64,000 nucleotides of DNA from Pseudomonadota bacterium (GCA_023417315.1 JAEZFW010000036.1:1-64000), one strand, 5' to 3'; shown: positions 23,770 to 33,161, counted from the first letter of the stretch. Numbers and translations: made by a program. Notes: a model not told the origin generated them from the sequence alone.

Positions 23770-23838
23770 CCAAGACATATTTCGAAAGCGGGCCCGGTGC
23801 ATTCACACCGGCCGCCGTCCGCTGATCACCGCTCACCG
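23735..23838. repeat. Iterated-word hairpin, word GGCGGAC, at the msrC-efp junction
   Basis: The left arm has three tandem GGCGGAC units followed by GGTGA, which is the msrC stop region. The right arm is GCCGCCGTCCGCTGATCACC with GCTCACC. The loop begins CAAGACATATTTCGAAAGCGGGCCCGGTG. The two genes converge on it; efp ends 12 bases to the right. Confidence 0.82.
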
Positions 23839-23849
23839 AGCGAAAGGCG

Positions 23850-24419
23850 TTAGCCTTTCGCCCTTGCGATGTATTCGCCCGTGCGCGTATCGACGCGGAT
23901 GACCTCGCCTTCGTTGATGAAGAGCGGTACTCGAACGACGGCGCCCGTTTCGAGCTTGGCAGGCTTCGCTCCCCCGGTCGCGGTGTCGCCGCGCACGCCG
24001 GGATCGGTTTCGACGATCTTGAGCTCTACGTGAGCCGGTGGCGTCACATTCAACGGCACGCCGTTCCACAACATGACCGTGCAGAGCATTCCGTCCTTGA
24101 GCCAGATCGAGCCTTCGCCGACCGCTTCCTTACCCGCGGTGTACTGCTCGTAGTTATCCGGCACCATGAAGTGCCAGAACTCGCCATCGGTGTAGAGATA
24201 CTGCATCTCGGTCTCGACGACGTCAGCTGCCTCGACCGTGTCGCCGGACTTGAACGTGCGCTCGATGACGCGCCCGGTTTTCAGGTTGCGGATCTTGACG
24301 CGGTTGAACGCCTGTCCTTTCCCTGGCTTCACCATCTCGTTCTCGACGATCGCGTAAGGATCGTTCTCGAGGATGATCTTCAAACCCGACTTGAATTCGT
24401 TAGTGGAGAAACTGCCCAT
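23850..24419 (-). CDS. efp: Elongation factor P
   Basis: Three-domain tRNA mimic that relieves ribosome stalling at polyproline. The 189-aa protein begins MGSFSTNEFKSGLKIILEND; the modified residue is Lys34 in VKPGKGQAF, with the lysylation-type context expected beside EpmA and EpmB. The ATG at 24419 gives the normal N terminus; further open frame upstream is untranslated sequence shared with the epmB promoter region. It is divergent from epmB across 158 bp. Confidence 0.97.
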   Translation of the reverse strand: MGSFSTNEFKSGLKIILENDPYAIVENEMVKPGKGQAFNRVKIRNLKTGRVIERTFKSGDTVEAADVVETEMQYLYTDGEFWHFMVPDNYEQYTAGKEAVGEGSIWLKDGMLCTVMLWNGVPLNVTPPAHVELKIVETDPGVRGDTATGGAKPAKLETGAVVRVPLFINEGEVIRVDTRTGEYIARAKG

Positions 24420-24577
24420 ATGGCACCGCCGCCCAATCTGTGAAAATGCACCAACCGGAGTAAGTCGAAGCGGATTGGCCAACAATGAGGCGGCGAGTCG
24501 CCGAACTCGGCCAACGAAAGCTTCGTATCCAGATCTATTCTTGAAGTCAGGCCCGCCGGGTCCGACAAAGGGCGCAG

Positions 24578-25615
24578 ATGATAGCCGCAACCCCCCTTTC
24601 AAGCCAGTTCGAAGCGACTCGCTCGAATGCAAAGACGTGGCAGCAGCAGCTTGCAGATGCGATCAGCGATCCTCGAGAACTGTGCGATCTGCTCGATCTC
24701 GACCCGTCTCTCATCGCACCAGCACTGGCGAGCACACGTGATTTTCCGCTGCGCGTGCCGCGTGGTTTCGTGGCAAAAATGCGCAAAGGCGACCCGACGG
24801 ATCCCCTGCTCCTCCAGGTCCTTCCAGTCCTCGCCGAGACCTCTCTTGCGCCCGGGTACCTCCGCGATCCAGTGGGCGATCTCGCAAGTCGAGCGGCAGC
24901 AGGCGTCTTGCACAAGTACCAGGGCCGCGCACTGATCATTGCGACCGGCGCGTGCGCGGTCCACTGCCGCTATTGCTTCCGGCGCCATTTTCCCTACTCG
25001 GATGAGTCTGCCCTGTCGTCGGGTTGGGCGTCGACAATCGACGCTCTACGGGCAGATGAGTCGATCGCCGAAGTCATCCTGAGTGGCGGGGACCCCTTGA
25101 GCTTGAGCGATCGGCGGTTACGCGAGCTCACCGATAAGCTCGCCACTGTCGCGCACGTACGGCGATTGCGTATGCATACCCGCTACCCCGTCGTGCTGCC
25201 GGACCGAATCGACCAAGGACTCCTAAATTGGTTGGCCGACCTGCCGATACAGCGAGTCGTGGTGATTCATGCGAATCACCCGCGCGAGATCGATGGCGAG
25301 GTGGCTCGTGCATGTCGCGCCCTCGCGCATGCGGGGGCGACACTGCTGAACCAGTCCGTCTTGTTAGCGGGCGTCAATGACTCGGCCGACACATTGGTCG
25401 ACCTGAGCGAACGCCTCTTCGCGGCGGGAGTCCTGCCCTACTACCTGCACGTACTCGATCGGGTGCAAGGCGCGGCGCATTTCGATTTGCCTGAGTCGAG
25501 AGCGCTCGAGCTGCATAGCCAGATCGCAAGTCGCTTGCCCGGGTACCTCGTGCCTCGGTTGGTTCGAGAGGTCCCCGGCGCCCCGGCGAAAATGCCGATT
25601 CGCGCGCAGGATTGA
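24578..25615 (+). CDS. epmB: EF-P beta-lysylation protein EpmB (lysine 2,3-aminomutase)
   Basis: Radical-SAM, PLP-dependent enzyme (YjeK) that converts (S)-alpha-lysine to (R)-beta-lysine for EF-P. The 345-aa protein has the cluster motif CAVHCRYCFRRHFPY, the SAM-binding ILSGGDPL and the PLP-site region near VLPYYLHVLDRVQGAAHF. It lies downstream of, and divergent from, efp. The end of the gene is 110 bp before the FimX-like gene, with TACAAT about 50 bp before that start as a possible -10 box. Confidence 0.96.
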   Translation: MIAATPLSSQFEATRSNAKTWQQQLADAISDPRELCDLLDLDPSLIAPALASTRDFPLRVPRGFVAKMRKGDPTDPLLLQVLPVLAETSLAPGYLRDPVGDLASRAAAGVLHKYQGRALIIATGACAVHCRYCFRRHFPYSDESALSSGWASTIDALRADESIAEVILSGGDPLSLSDRRLRELTDKLATVAHVRRLRMHTRYPVVLPDRIDQGLLNWLADLPIQRVVVIHANHPREIDGEVARACRALAHAGATLLNQSVLLAGVNDSADTLVDLSERLFAAGVLPYYLHVLDRVQGAAHFDLPESRALELHSQIASRLPGYLVPRLVREVPGAPAKMPIRAQD

Positions 25616-25724
25616 ACGACGATCGCGGCTAGTCTCGTGCGTGTGGGGCCGGAGGCGTCCGGAAGCCTCAGGTACAATGCCGCAGCGTCGAATGAGTGCA
25701 AGCTGCACAAACGGAGATAGGAAC

Positions 25725-27779
25725 TTGGCCGAACAAAGCGCAGTGCCGATGATCGTCCTGACCCGCCATCAGGACAACGTCGAGGCCATCAACAGCACGC
25801 TGCGCAATGCCGGCCATCCAGTGCGGTGCAATTGGATACGCGAGCTGAACGATCTGGGCGATGCGATTCAGCAGATCAATGCACACATGTTGATCGCATT
25901 CGTAGGCCCCGATCCCGCCGACACTGCCAAGGTGATGAGCGTGTGTGCGCAATTCGGCGCCGACGTCCCCGTATTAATCGCGCGAGAACACGTGGATGAG
26001 GAAATCATTGCAGCAGCGATGCAGCAAGGCGCGCGCGATGTGGTCACGCTGAAGAATTCAGTGCGCTTGCAAGCGGTCGTCAAGCGTGAGCTCGAGGCGC
26101 ATCGCCAAGCGCGCACACTGAGCGCCACGATCAATGCCGCACGCGAGTATCGCGAGCAGCTCAAGTCATTCATGGCGGGCTCGGCCGATGCGATCGCGTA
26201 CGTGCAAGAAGGCATCGTCGTCGATGCAAATCCGGCGTGGCTCGACTTGTATGGACTGCCTGGCCCTGACGCCCTCGTGGGCACGCCGCTCATGGATTCC
26301 TTCGATCCGGAGGCGCACGCCGCAATCAAAGGCGCTCTGGTCGCGTGCATGCAGGGTAAATGGTCAGATCACTCGCTGCGCGCCACTGCTCTGTTGAGCG
26401 ACGGCTCCAGCGTGCCGCTCGATATCGAGCTTTCGCAGGTCGAAGTCGATGGGGAGCCTGCCGTGCGGCTGTGCGTGGCTGCGAGCAAGAGCTCGAATCC
26501 AGCCACGCTCGATCAAAACTTGAGCGAAGCGTTGGAACGCGATGCAGCGACTGGCGCATTTCAGCGCAAGTTCTTCATGGAACGCCTCAAGCAGGCGCTG
26601 AGTCAGCCGATCAAAGCCGGCGTCCGCCAGCTCATCTCGGTCGAAGCCGATAAGCTGGCCGCGATCTGCGATGACATCGGACCGCTCGGAGTGGAAGAGT
26701 TCGTTGGCCAGTTCGCCGGGCTCATCGATGAGACGCGTCAAACTTCCGATCTGTTCGGACGCTTCGGCGATGGCGCATTCATGCTGCTCATGGAGCGCGG
26801 CACGCCGCGCGATATCGAGATTTGGGCGACGAATCTGCTTCGCAAGATCGGCGCGCAAGTCTTCCGGGTCGGCGATAAACAGATCTCGTGCACGTGCAGT
26901 GTAGGGATCGGTGCCATCGATCCGCGCTCTCCCGATATCGCCGCCTCGATCAACGATGCGATCACCGCTCGTCGCAATGCTCAGCAGGCGGGCGGCAAAC
27001 GCATTCAAGTCATCGATCATCAGGACGAAGACACACGGCTGCAGGCTGCAGACGAGATCTGGGTGCGCCACATCAAAGCCGCGCTCATGGAGAATCGCTT
27101 TCGACTCATGCAGCAACCGATCGCGAGCCTGCTCGGCGAGGATCGCGGCATGTTCGACGTGCTCGTACGCATGATCGATGAGGCCGGTCAGGAGCTCTTG
27201 CCGTCTGAATTCATGGCAGCCGCCGAGCGCAACGATCTCATGAAGAACATCGATCGCTGGATCATCGGCGCATCCATGACGTTCTGTGCAAGCCGCCCTG
27301 TGAAGCAATTGTTCGTGCGGCTATCGAAGGACTCCGTACGCGATAAGTCGCTGCTGCAATGGCTATCCAATCAGCTCAAGGCGACACGCGTGGATCCGCA
27401 ACGCATCGCGTTTCAAGTCAGCGAGCAAGTCGCGACCGAGTACCTCTCCGATACGACCGATCTTGCGACCGGGCTTCGCAAGGCGGGGTTCTCGTTCGCC
27501 CTCGAGCATTTCGGCGCGGGTCGCGATCCGGCACGCCTCCTGGCTCATCTACCGCTCGACTACATCAAAGTCGATGGCACGCTGATGCAGGGCTTGGCGG
27601 TGGATCAGAATCTGCAGCAGAAAGTGCGCGATCTGGTGGATCACGCTAAGGGCAAGAAGGTCGCCACCATCGCAGAACGCGTCGAGGATGCGAACACGAT
27701 GGCCGTGCTATGGCAGCTCGGCATCGAGTTCATCCAAGGCTATTTCGTGAACGAGCCCGAGCAGGTCGTGATGGGCTGA
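25725..27779 (+). CDS. FimX-like degenerate GGDEF/EAL protein
   Basis: A 684-aa protein with the FimX layout: receiver-like domain (about 8-125, without the acceptor Asp: AHMLIAFVGPDP), PAS domain (about 150-260, SADAIAYVQEGIVVDANPAW), degenerate GGDEF (about 270-420, signature GRFGDGAFMLLM) and degenerate EAL (about 440-680). The EAL motif reads DVL (MFDVLVRM), DDFG is EHFG, and the ELTE-type motif is QVSE, so both cyclase and phosphodiesterase activities should be lost. KVDGTLM and FIQGYFV are retained, which suits a c-di-GMP receptor. GGAGATAGGAAC precedes the TTG at 25725; an ATG at 25692 is the alternative. The fimV-like gene at 14-17 kb supports a pilus/pole role by inference. Confidence 0.85.
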   Translation: MAEQSAVPMIVLTRHQDNVEAINSTLRNAGHPVRCNWIRELNDLGDAIQQINAHMLIAFVGPDPADTAKVMSVCAQFGADVPVLIAREHVDEEIIAAAMQQGARDVVTLKNSVRLQAVVKRELEAHRQARTLSATINAAREYREQLKSFMAGSADAIAYVQEGIVVDANPAWLDLYGLPGPDALVGTPLMDSFDPEAHAAIKGALVACMQGKWSDHSLRATALLSDGSSVPLDIELSQVEVDGEPAVRLCVAASKSSNPATLDQNLSEALERDAATGAFQRKFFMERLKQALSQPIKAGVRQLISVEADKLAAICDDIGPLGVEEFVGQFAGLIDETRQTSDLFGRFGDGAFMLLMERGTPRDIEIWATNLLRKIGAQVFRVGDKQISCTCSVGIGAIDPRSPDIAASINDAITARRNAQQAGGKRIQVIDHQDEDTRLQAADEIWVRHIKAALMENRFRLMQQPIASLLGEDRGMFDVLVRMIDEAGQELLPSEFMAAAERNDLMKNIDRWIIGASMTFCASRPVKQLFVRLSKDSVRDKSLLQWLSNQLKATRVDPQRIAFQVSEQVATEYLSDTTDLATGLRKAGFSFALEHFGAGRDPARLLAHLPLDYIKVDGTLMQGLAVDQNLQQKVRDLVDHAKGKKVATIAERVEDANTMAVLWQLGIEFIQGYFVNEPEQVVMG

Positions 27780-27794
27780 GCCCGCGACTAGGGC

Positions 27795-27943
27795 CAACCG
27801 GCTCACTGGCCACTGGCATCTGGCCAGAGAAGAACAGCGCTAAGAGCGCTCTCGACGAACTTTTCGCCTCGTGCGCTTTCTGTCAATCCAGAGCTCCCGT
27901 TCTTATCTGGACAGCTGCCAGTGGGCCAGTAAGCCAGTTGGCT
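27795..27943. repeat. Iterated-word hairpin, word ACTGGCC
   Basis: Between the convergent FimX-like gene and parC. Left arm CAACCGGCTCACTGGCCACT with GGCATCTGGCCAGA; right arm TCTGGACAGCTGCCAGTGGG with CCAGTAAGCCAGTTGG. Inside are GAGAAGAAC...GTTCTTATC and a nested AGCGCTAAGAGCGCT hairpin. It is one of the longest members of the family here. Confidence 0.82.
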
Positions 27944-27954
27944 GGGCGAGGGCG

Positions 27955-30207
27955 CTAGCCCTCGACCTCGAGCCGATCCACTTTCCGCCATCCACGCGGA
28001 AGGACTGCGCCGCGCTGTGCGCGCTCGCCGCGATAATCCTTCAGGTCCGTGAACTTGATCGTCATCTTGCGCTCGCCAGAGCGCACGACGAGGCTCTGCT
28101 CGGGCGCAACGACGGCAAGTGCGGCGAGATACTCTTCGCGCGAAGCGACCTTCTTCGAAGATAGACCGAAGATCTTGTTGCCTTTGCCGCGCGGCAGCTC
28201 CGGCAGATCCTTTACTGGGAACACCAGCATCTTGCCTTCGGAGCTCGCGGCGCACAGCAGCGCCGCTTCGTTTGCAGGCACCGGTGCGGGCGCGACAACG
28301 CCGGAACCCTCGGGTACCTTCAGCACGGCCTTACCTGCGCGGTTGCGCGAGTGCAGCTCTTCGAGCTTCACGACGAATCCGTAGCCGGCATCGGACGCCA
28401 AGACCCAGCGGTCTTGCGGGTCACCGATCAAGACCCCCGCGAAGGTAGCGCCTTCCGGCGGATCGATGCGACCCGACAAAGGTTCGCCCTGTCCACGCGC
28501 AGATGGCAGCGTGTGCGCGAGCAAGCTGTAAGCACGCCCGGTGCTGTCGAGGAAGACCGCCTGCTGCGTGCTGCGACCGCGCGCCGCCGCTTGGAAGGAA
28601 TCGCCAGTCTTGTATGAGAGCGAACGTGGATCCAACTCGTGGCCCTTCGCTGAGCGCACCCAGCCGCGCTCCGAGAGCACGACTGTCACCGGCTCGCTCG
28701 CGACGAGCTCGGTCTCATCGATCGCCTGTGCTGCTGCGCGCTCGACGATGCGGCTGCGACGCTCATCTCCGAACAGATCGGCGTCGGCGATGAGCTCATC
28801 GCGCACGAGCTTCTTCAGACGTGCTTTGCTCTTCAGAATCTTATCGAGCTCATCGCGCTCCGCGGAGAGCTCCTTCTGCTCGCCGCGGATCTTCATCTCT
28901 TCGAGCTTCGCGAGATGGCGCAGCTTCGTTTCGAGAATCGCTTCGGCTTGGATTTCGGTGAGCTTGAAGCGCTTCATCAAGACCGGCTTCGGCTCGTCCT
29001 CGCGACGGATGATGCGGATGACCTCATCGAGATTGAGATATGCCGCGAGCAATCCTTCCAGGATGTGCAAGCGAGCCTGCACCTTGTCCAAGCGCCACGT
29101 AAGACGCTTCGTCACTGTATCGATGCGGAACGTCAGCCAATCCTCGAGCAGAGACTTCAGCCCCATCACTTTCGGGCGACCGTCCAGCCCGATGATGTTG
29201 AGATTGACGCGATAGCTGCGCTCGAGATCCGTGGTCGCGAACAAGTGCGCCATCAACTGCTCGACATCGACACGATTGGATCGCGGGACGATCACGATGC
29301 GCGTCGGGTGCTCGTGATCGGACTCATCGCGAATGTCTTCCACCATCGGCAGCTTCTTCGCCTGCATCTGCGCCGCAACTTGCTCTTGGATGCGACTTCC
29401 CGAAACCTGATACGGGAGTTGTGTGATGACAATGTCGCCGTCTTCGATCTCGTACACAGCGCGTGCACGAATGGAGCCGTTGCCGCTCTCGTACATCTGC
29501 CGAATCTCGGTCCGCGGCGTGATGATCTCTCCACCGGTGGGAAAATCAGGACCTTGGATGTGCTTGCACAGCTCGCGCAACGTGACCTCAGGGTCTTCCA
29601 ACAGCCGTACGCAGGCGGTTGCGACCTCGCGAAGGTTGTGCGGCGGGATGTCGGTTGCCATACCCACGGCAATGCCAGTCGCGCCGTTGAGCAGCACATT
29701 GGGTACGCGCGCGGGAAGGATCACGGGCTCGTCTAGCGTGCCATCGAAGTTCGGCGTCCAATCGACCGTGCCCTGCCCCAACTCCTGCAGCAACAGCGAC
29801 GCATAGCGCGTGAGACGCGACTCCGTGTAGCGCATCGCCGCGAACGATTTCGGATCGTCAGGCGATCCAAAGTTGCCTTGCCCGTCGACCAGCGGATAGC
29901 GATACGAGAACGGCTGCGCCATCAGCACCATCGCCTCGTAACACGCCGAGTCGCCGTGCGGATGGAACTTGCCGATGACATCGCCGATCGTGCGCGCGGA
30001 CTTCTTGTGCTTCGATGCAGCGGACAAGCCGAGCTCGCTCATCGCGTAGACGATGCGCCGCTGCACCGGCTTCAACCCATCGCCGATGTGCGGCAGCGCG
30101 CGGTCCAGGATCACGTACATCGAATAATCGAGGTACGCCTTTTCCGTGAATGCCTTCAGCGAGAGGCGCTCGATACCTTCGAAATTCAATGGAGATTGGG
30201 TGGGCAT
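27955..30207 (-). CDS. parC: DNA topoisomerase IV subunit A
   Basis: Cleaves and rejoins DNA during decatenation; works with ParE, encoded just upstream. The 750-aa length and the shortened C-terminal pinwheel indicate ParC rather than GyrA. The catalytic tyrosine is in AAMRYTESRL. The quinolone-resistance region GKFHPHGDSACYEAM keeps Ser and Glu at the usual mutable positions, so it looks wild type. A hairpin occupies the parE-parC gap. Confidence 0.97.
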   Translation of the reverse strand: MPTQSPLNFEGIERLSLKAFTEKAYLDYSMYVILDRALPHIGDGLKPVQRRIVYAMSELGLSAASKHKKSARTIGDVIGKFHPHGDSACYEAMVLMAQPFSYRYPLVDGQGNFGSPDDPKSFAAMRYTESRLTRYASLLLQELGQGTVDWTPNFDGTLDEPVILPARVPNVLLNGATGIAVGMATDIPPHNLREVATACVRLLEDPEVTLRELCKHIQGPDFPTGGEIITPRTEIRQMYESGNGSIRARAVYEIEDGDIVITQLPYQVSGSRIQEQVAAQMQAKKLPMVEDIRDESDHEHPTRIVIVPRSNRVDVEQLMAHLFATTDLERSYRVNLNIIGLDGRPKVMGLKSLLEDWLTFRIDTVTKRLTWRLDKVQARLHILEGLLAAYLNLDEVIRIIRREDEPKPVLMKRFKLTEIQAEAILETKLRHLAKLEEMKIRGEQKELSAERDELDKILKSKARLKKLVRDELIADADLFGDERRSRIVERAAAQAIDETELVASEPVTVVLSERGWVRSAKGHELDPRSLSYKTGDSFQAAARGRSTQQAVFLDSTGRAYSLLAHTLPSARGQGEPLSGRIDPPEGATFAGVLIGDPQDRWVLASDAGYGFVVKLEELHSRNRAGKAVLKVPEGSGVVAPAPVPANEAALLCAASSEGKMLVFPVKDLPELPRGKGNKIFGLSSKKVASREEYLAALAVVAPEQSLVVRSGERKMTIKFTDLKDYRGERAQRGAVLPRGWRKVDRLEVEG

Positions 30208-30218
30208 AACGTTCTCAA

Positions 30219-30313
30219 GAAGGCGATAGGCGATAGCGGATCGGCGATAGTGGGAAGCTCGATGGTTGAACTGGCCCGATCTATCCCCTATCCGCTATCC
30301 CCTTATCCCCTTC
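30219..30313. repeat. Iterated-word hairpin, word GGCGATAGCGGAT
   Basis: Fills the 111-bp gap between parE and parC. Left arm AGGCGATAGGCGATAGCGGA with TCGGCGATAG; right arm GATCTATCCCCTATCCGCTA with TCCCCTTATCCCC. The loop is GGGAAGCTCGATGGTTGAACTGGCCC. It uses nearly the same word as the fimV-truA element, one of few words shared between loci. Confidence 0.82.
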
Positions 30314-30318
30314 CATTC

Positions 30319-32211
30319 TCAAATTTGCACTTCAGCGAGATTTCCCTTCGTCTCGAGCCATTCGCGGCGATCCGCCGCACGCTTCTTCGCGAGCAGCATG
30401 TCGAGCATTTGGTCAGTTTGATCCTTTGCATCGATCGTGAGCTGCACGAGGCGACGCGTCTCGGGTGCCATGGTCGTTTCTCGCAATTGCAGCGCGCTCA
30501 TTTCGCCCAAGCCTTTGAAGCGCGTGACAACAGGCTTTGCGCGCGGGTTTTCCGCCGCGATGCGATCCAGAATGCCCGCTCGCTCGGCATCGTCGAGCGC
30601 GTAATAGACCTGCTTGCCCACATCGACGCGGTACAACGGCGGCATCGCGACATAGACATGACCGGCGAGGACGAGAGGCCGGAAGTGCCGCAGGAACAGC
30701 GCGCACAAGAGCGTCGCGATGTGCTGACCGTCGGAGTCCGCATCGGCGAGTATGCAGATCTTGTGATAGCGCAGGCCATCGAGCTTGTCCGAACCGGGAT
30801 CGACACCGATCGCAATGGCAATGTGGTGCACTTCCTGAGACTGCAGGACCTCGCCGGCGTCGACTTCCCACGTATTGAGGATCTTGCCTCGCAGCGGCAT
30901 CACGGCCTGGAACTCGCGATCGCGAGCTTGCTTCGCCGATCCGCCGGCGGAGTCGCCTTCGACGAGGAACAATTCGCTGCGCTCCGGCTCCTGACTCGTG
31001 CAATCTGCAAGCTTGCCCGGTAACGCAGGTCCGCTCACGACGCGCTTGCGCGCGACCGACTTCGAGGCTTTGAGCCGGGCTTGCGCGCCCGCGATCGCCA
31101 GCTGCGCAATCTTCTCGCCAGACTCTGGGTGCTGATTCAACCAGAGCCCGAATTGATCTTTGACCACACCAGAGACGAACGCCGCCGATTCGCGCGAGGC
31201 GAGCCGCTCTTTCGTTTGTCCGGCAAACTGCGGCTCTTTGATCTTCGTCGATAGAACATAGCTCAACCCGTCCCACACGTCCTCGGGAGCGAGCTTCAAT
31301 CCTTTCGGCAGAAGATTGCGAAATTCGCAGAATTCTCTGATCGCATCCGTGAGGCCGACGCGCAATCCGTTGACGTGCGTGCCGCCTTGCGGAGTCGGAA
31401 TCAGATTGACGTAACTCTCTTCGACCTTGACCCCATCATCGATGCGCCAGGCGATTGACCACTCAGCCGCTTCTTGCTCGCCTTCGATGCTGCCGCTGAA
31501 CAGCTCAGGTGGAAGCCACTCACCTTGACCGAGCGCTTCGCGCAGATACTCATTGACGCCGCCGGTATAGAGCCACTCTTCCTTCTCGTTTCCCTGTTCC
31601 ACCGTGAGCGTCACGCGAAGCCCCGGGCACAACACGGCTTTCGCGCGCAACACGTGCTTGAGCTTCGGCAACGAGATGTTGACGGACTCGAAGAACTGCG
31701 GATCCGGCCAGAACCGCACGGTCGTGCCAGTGTTGTTCTTGCCGACCTCGCCGACGACCTGCAGCTTCTGCGACACTTTGCCGCTCTTGAATCCGATGTT
31801 GTATTCCTTACCGCCGCGCTTCACCCAGCACTCGAGGTTCTTCGACAGCGCATTCACGACGGACACACCCACACCGTGCAATCCGCCCGAGAATTTATAG
31901 TTCTTGTCGGAAAACTTTCCGCCAGCGTGAAGTCGCGTGAGGATGAGCTCGACGCCGCTCACCTTTTCTTTCGGATGGATATCGACGGGCATACCGCGGC
32001 CGTCATCCGCAACTTCGAGTGAGCCGTCCTTGTAGAGCGTGACGTCGATGCGCTTCGCGTGACCCGAGAGCGCCTCGTCGACGGAGTTGTCGATGACTTC
32101 GTGTGCAAGGTGATTCGGTCGACTCGTGTCCGTGTACATCCCCGGACGACGGCGGACGGGATCTAACCCGCTCAAGACTTCGATGTCGGAAGCGTTATAG
32201 GACTGGGCCAT
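30319..32211 (-). CDS. parE: DNA topoisomerase IV subunit B
   Basis: ATPase subunit of topoisomerase IV, 630 aa. GHKL ATPase motifs EVIDNSVDEA, DDGRGMPVD and GGLHGVGVSVVNALS are followed by the TOPRIM signature FLVEGDSAGGSAKQARDRE and the zinc-free acidic triad DADSDGQHI. It is upstream of parC on the same strand. The 256-bp region upstream, before the DUF3501 gene, holds another GC-rich word hairpin. Confidence 0.97.
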   Translation of the reverse strand: MAQSYNASDIEVLSGLDPVRRRPGMYTDTSRPNHLAHEVIDNSVDEALSGHAKRIDVTLYKDGSLEVADDGRGMPVDIHPKEKVSGVELILTRLHAGGKFSDKNYKFSGGLHGVGVSVVNALSKNLECWVKRGGKEYNIGFKSGKVSQKLQVVGEVGKNNTGTTVRFWPDPQFFESVNISLPKLKHVLRAKAVLCPGLRVTLTVEQGNEKEEWLYTGGVNEYLREALGQGEWLPPELFSGSIEGEQEAAEWSIAWRIDDGVKVEESYVNLIPTPQGGTHVNGLRVGLTDAIREFCEFRNLLPKGLKLAPEDVWDGLSYVLSTKIKEPQFAGQTKERLASRESAAFVSGVVKDQFGLWLNQHPESGEKIAQLAIAGAQARLKASKSVARKRVVSGPALPGKLADCTSQEPERSELFLVEGDSAGGSAKQARDREFQAVMPLRGKILNTWEVDAGEVLQSQEVHHIAIAIGVDPGSDKLDGLRYHKICILADADSDGQHIATLLCALFLRHFRPLVLAGHVYVAMPPLYRVDVGKQVYYALDDAERAGILDRIAAENPRAKPVVTRFKGLGEMSALQLRETTMAPETRRLVQLTIDAKDQTDQMLDMLLAKKRAADRREWLETKGNLAEVQI

Positions 32212-32316
32212 TTATTCGCGAGCGCGCTTGAGAGTTGAAGGCGCGCGGATTCTAGCAGACACGCGAGACGGTTATGGTCGTCAGGAAGGCGTCGGTTTCC
32301 GGCGCCGTCCCAAATT

Positions 32317-32457
32317 CCAAGAAGATGTCTCGCGCGATCGCGGCGGGCGCGGCGAGGCGCACGAAAAGCCCTTCTCTCCGTGGAGCCGGGGTGTCCTAAG
32401 GCAATACCTGATCGCTATTGATCTGCGCCGCGTTCGCCGCGTTCTCCGCGAGAGATT
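32317..32457. repeat. Iterated-word hairpin, word GCGGCG/CGCGAG
   Basis: Between the DUF3501 gene and parE. Left arm TCTCGCGCGATCGCGGCGGG with CGCGGCGAGGCGC; right arm GCGCCGCGTTCGCCGCGTTC with TCCGCGAGAGA. The loop contains GAAAAGCCCTTCTC. Pairing is less regular than in other copies because the word is low-complexity. Confidence 0.6.
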
Positions 32458-32467
32458 GATCTTCGTT

Positions 32468-33058
32468 CTAGATCAGGTCTTTCGCCAGCGAATCTCGAAT
32501 CGACTGCGGCAACGGCTCGACGCCGTGCCGGTAATTCTCGTGATCGACACCGATACTGATCGACGCACCATTCTTTACTGCCTCGCACATAGGGGCAGTC
32601 AGCTCGAAGCGCATGAAGTGCACCGAGGAGGTCTTCTCTTCATTCTCTCGCTCGAGGTCTTCGTCTGCGATCGCCCACACGCGCTCGAAATCTGCCACTT
32701 GCACCCAGCATCGATCTTCGATCGCCTTCAGCTCAGCGAGCCGCTTCTTGCGCTCGATCGGATCGGGGAACTCGATCAAGAACGTGACCTTCCAATTGGT
32801 CCCGTCCGGGATGAGCGGGTTGTAAGCGTCCAATTCATCTTGGATACCCTCCGCCTCGAAGATGCGCTCGACGCGCAGCATCTCCTGAACTTGATATTGC
32901 ACCGTGAGCTGATCCTCGAAGCACCACGTCGTGTTGGGCCCGACGCTGAGCGTACGACGACTCTTGTGATCGAGCACCTTGGCACGAAAGTCCTTCCGCG
33001 CCGTCGAGTACTGCTCGAGGCTCATGAGATCGGAGCGGGTGAGTTTAGGTAAGTGCAT
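32468..33058 (-). CDS. DUF3501 family protein
   Basis: A 196-aa soluble protein starting MHLPKLTRSDLMSLEQY, matching the DUF3501 family as I remember it; the biochemical role is not established. It is rich in acidic and aromatic residues, with no signal peptide or membrane segment. Two cysteines are visible (TTWCFEDQL, DRCWVQV). The ATG at 33058 is used; an in-frame TTG lies nine bases upstream. It is the third gene of a co-directional cluster with a rubrerythrin and a CCG-domain Fe-S protein, which suggests a peroxide- or iron-related task. Confidence 0.85.
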   Translation of the reverse strand: MHLPKLTRSDLMSLEQYSTARKDFRAKVLDHKSRRTLSVGPNTTWCFEDQLTVQYQVQEMLRVERIFEAEGIQDELDAYNPLIPDGTNWKVTFLIEFPDPIERKKRLAELKAIEDRCWVQVADFERVWAIADEDLERENEEKTSSVHFMRFELTAPMCEAVKNGASISIGVDHENYRHGVEPLPQSIRDSLAKDLI

Positions 33059-33065
33059 GTCTTTC

Positions 33066-33158
33066 AAGTGACGAGGTGACAGAGTGACGAGGTGACGAAG
33101 TCAGAACGGCACAAGCCTCTGACTTCGTCACTCCGTGACGTCGTCCCTTCGTCACTCC
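33066..33158. repeat. Iterated-word hairpin, word GGTGACGA
   Basis: Lies inside the cluster, between the Fe-S protein and DUF3501 genes. Left arm AAGTGACGAGGTGACAGAGT, then GACGAGGTGACGAAGTCAGA; right arm TCTGACTTCGTCACTCCGTG, then ACGTCGTCCCTTCGTCACTCC. The tip is ACGGCACAAGCC. The left arm starts about 8 bp upstream of the DUF3501 start codon, so on the mRNA the 3' arm overlaps its ribosome-binding region. Confidence 0.85.
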
Positions 33159-33161
33159 TGT

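Noticed and set aside
23735..23838. GGCGGAC repeats as a CRISPR or VNTR array
   Set aside because: The units are 7 bp with no spacers, and the structure is an inverted repeat rather than a direct-repeat array; no cas genes occur.
24420..24632. N-terminal extension of efp
   Set aside because: EF-P has a fixed N-terminal length relative to Lys34; the extra residues are the efp-epmB intergenic region read through.
25725..27779. Active diguanylate cyclase or phosphodiesterase
   Set aside because: Both signature motifs are degenerate (GDGAF, DVL), so enzymatic activity is not supported.
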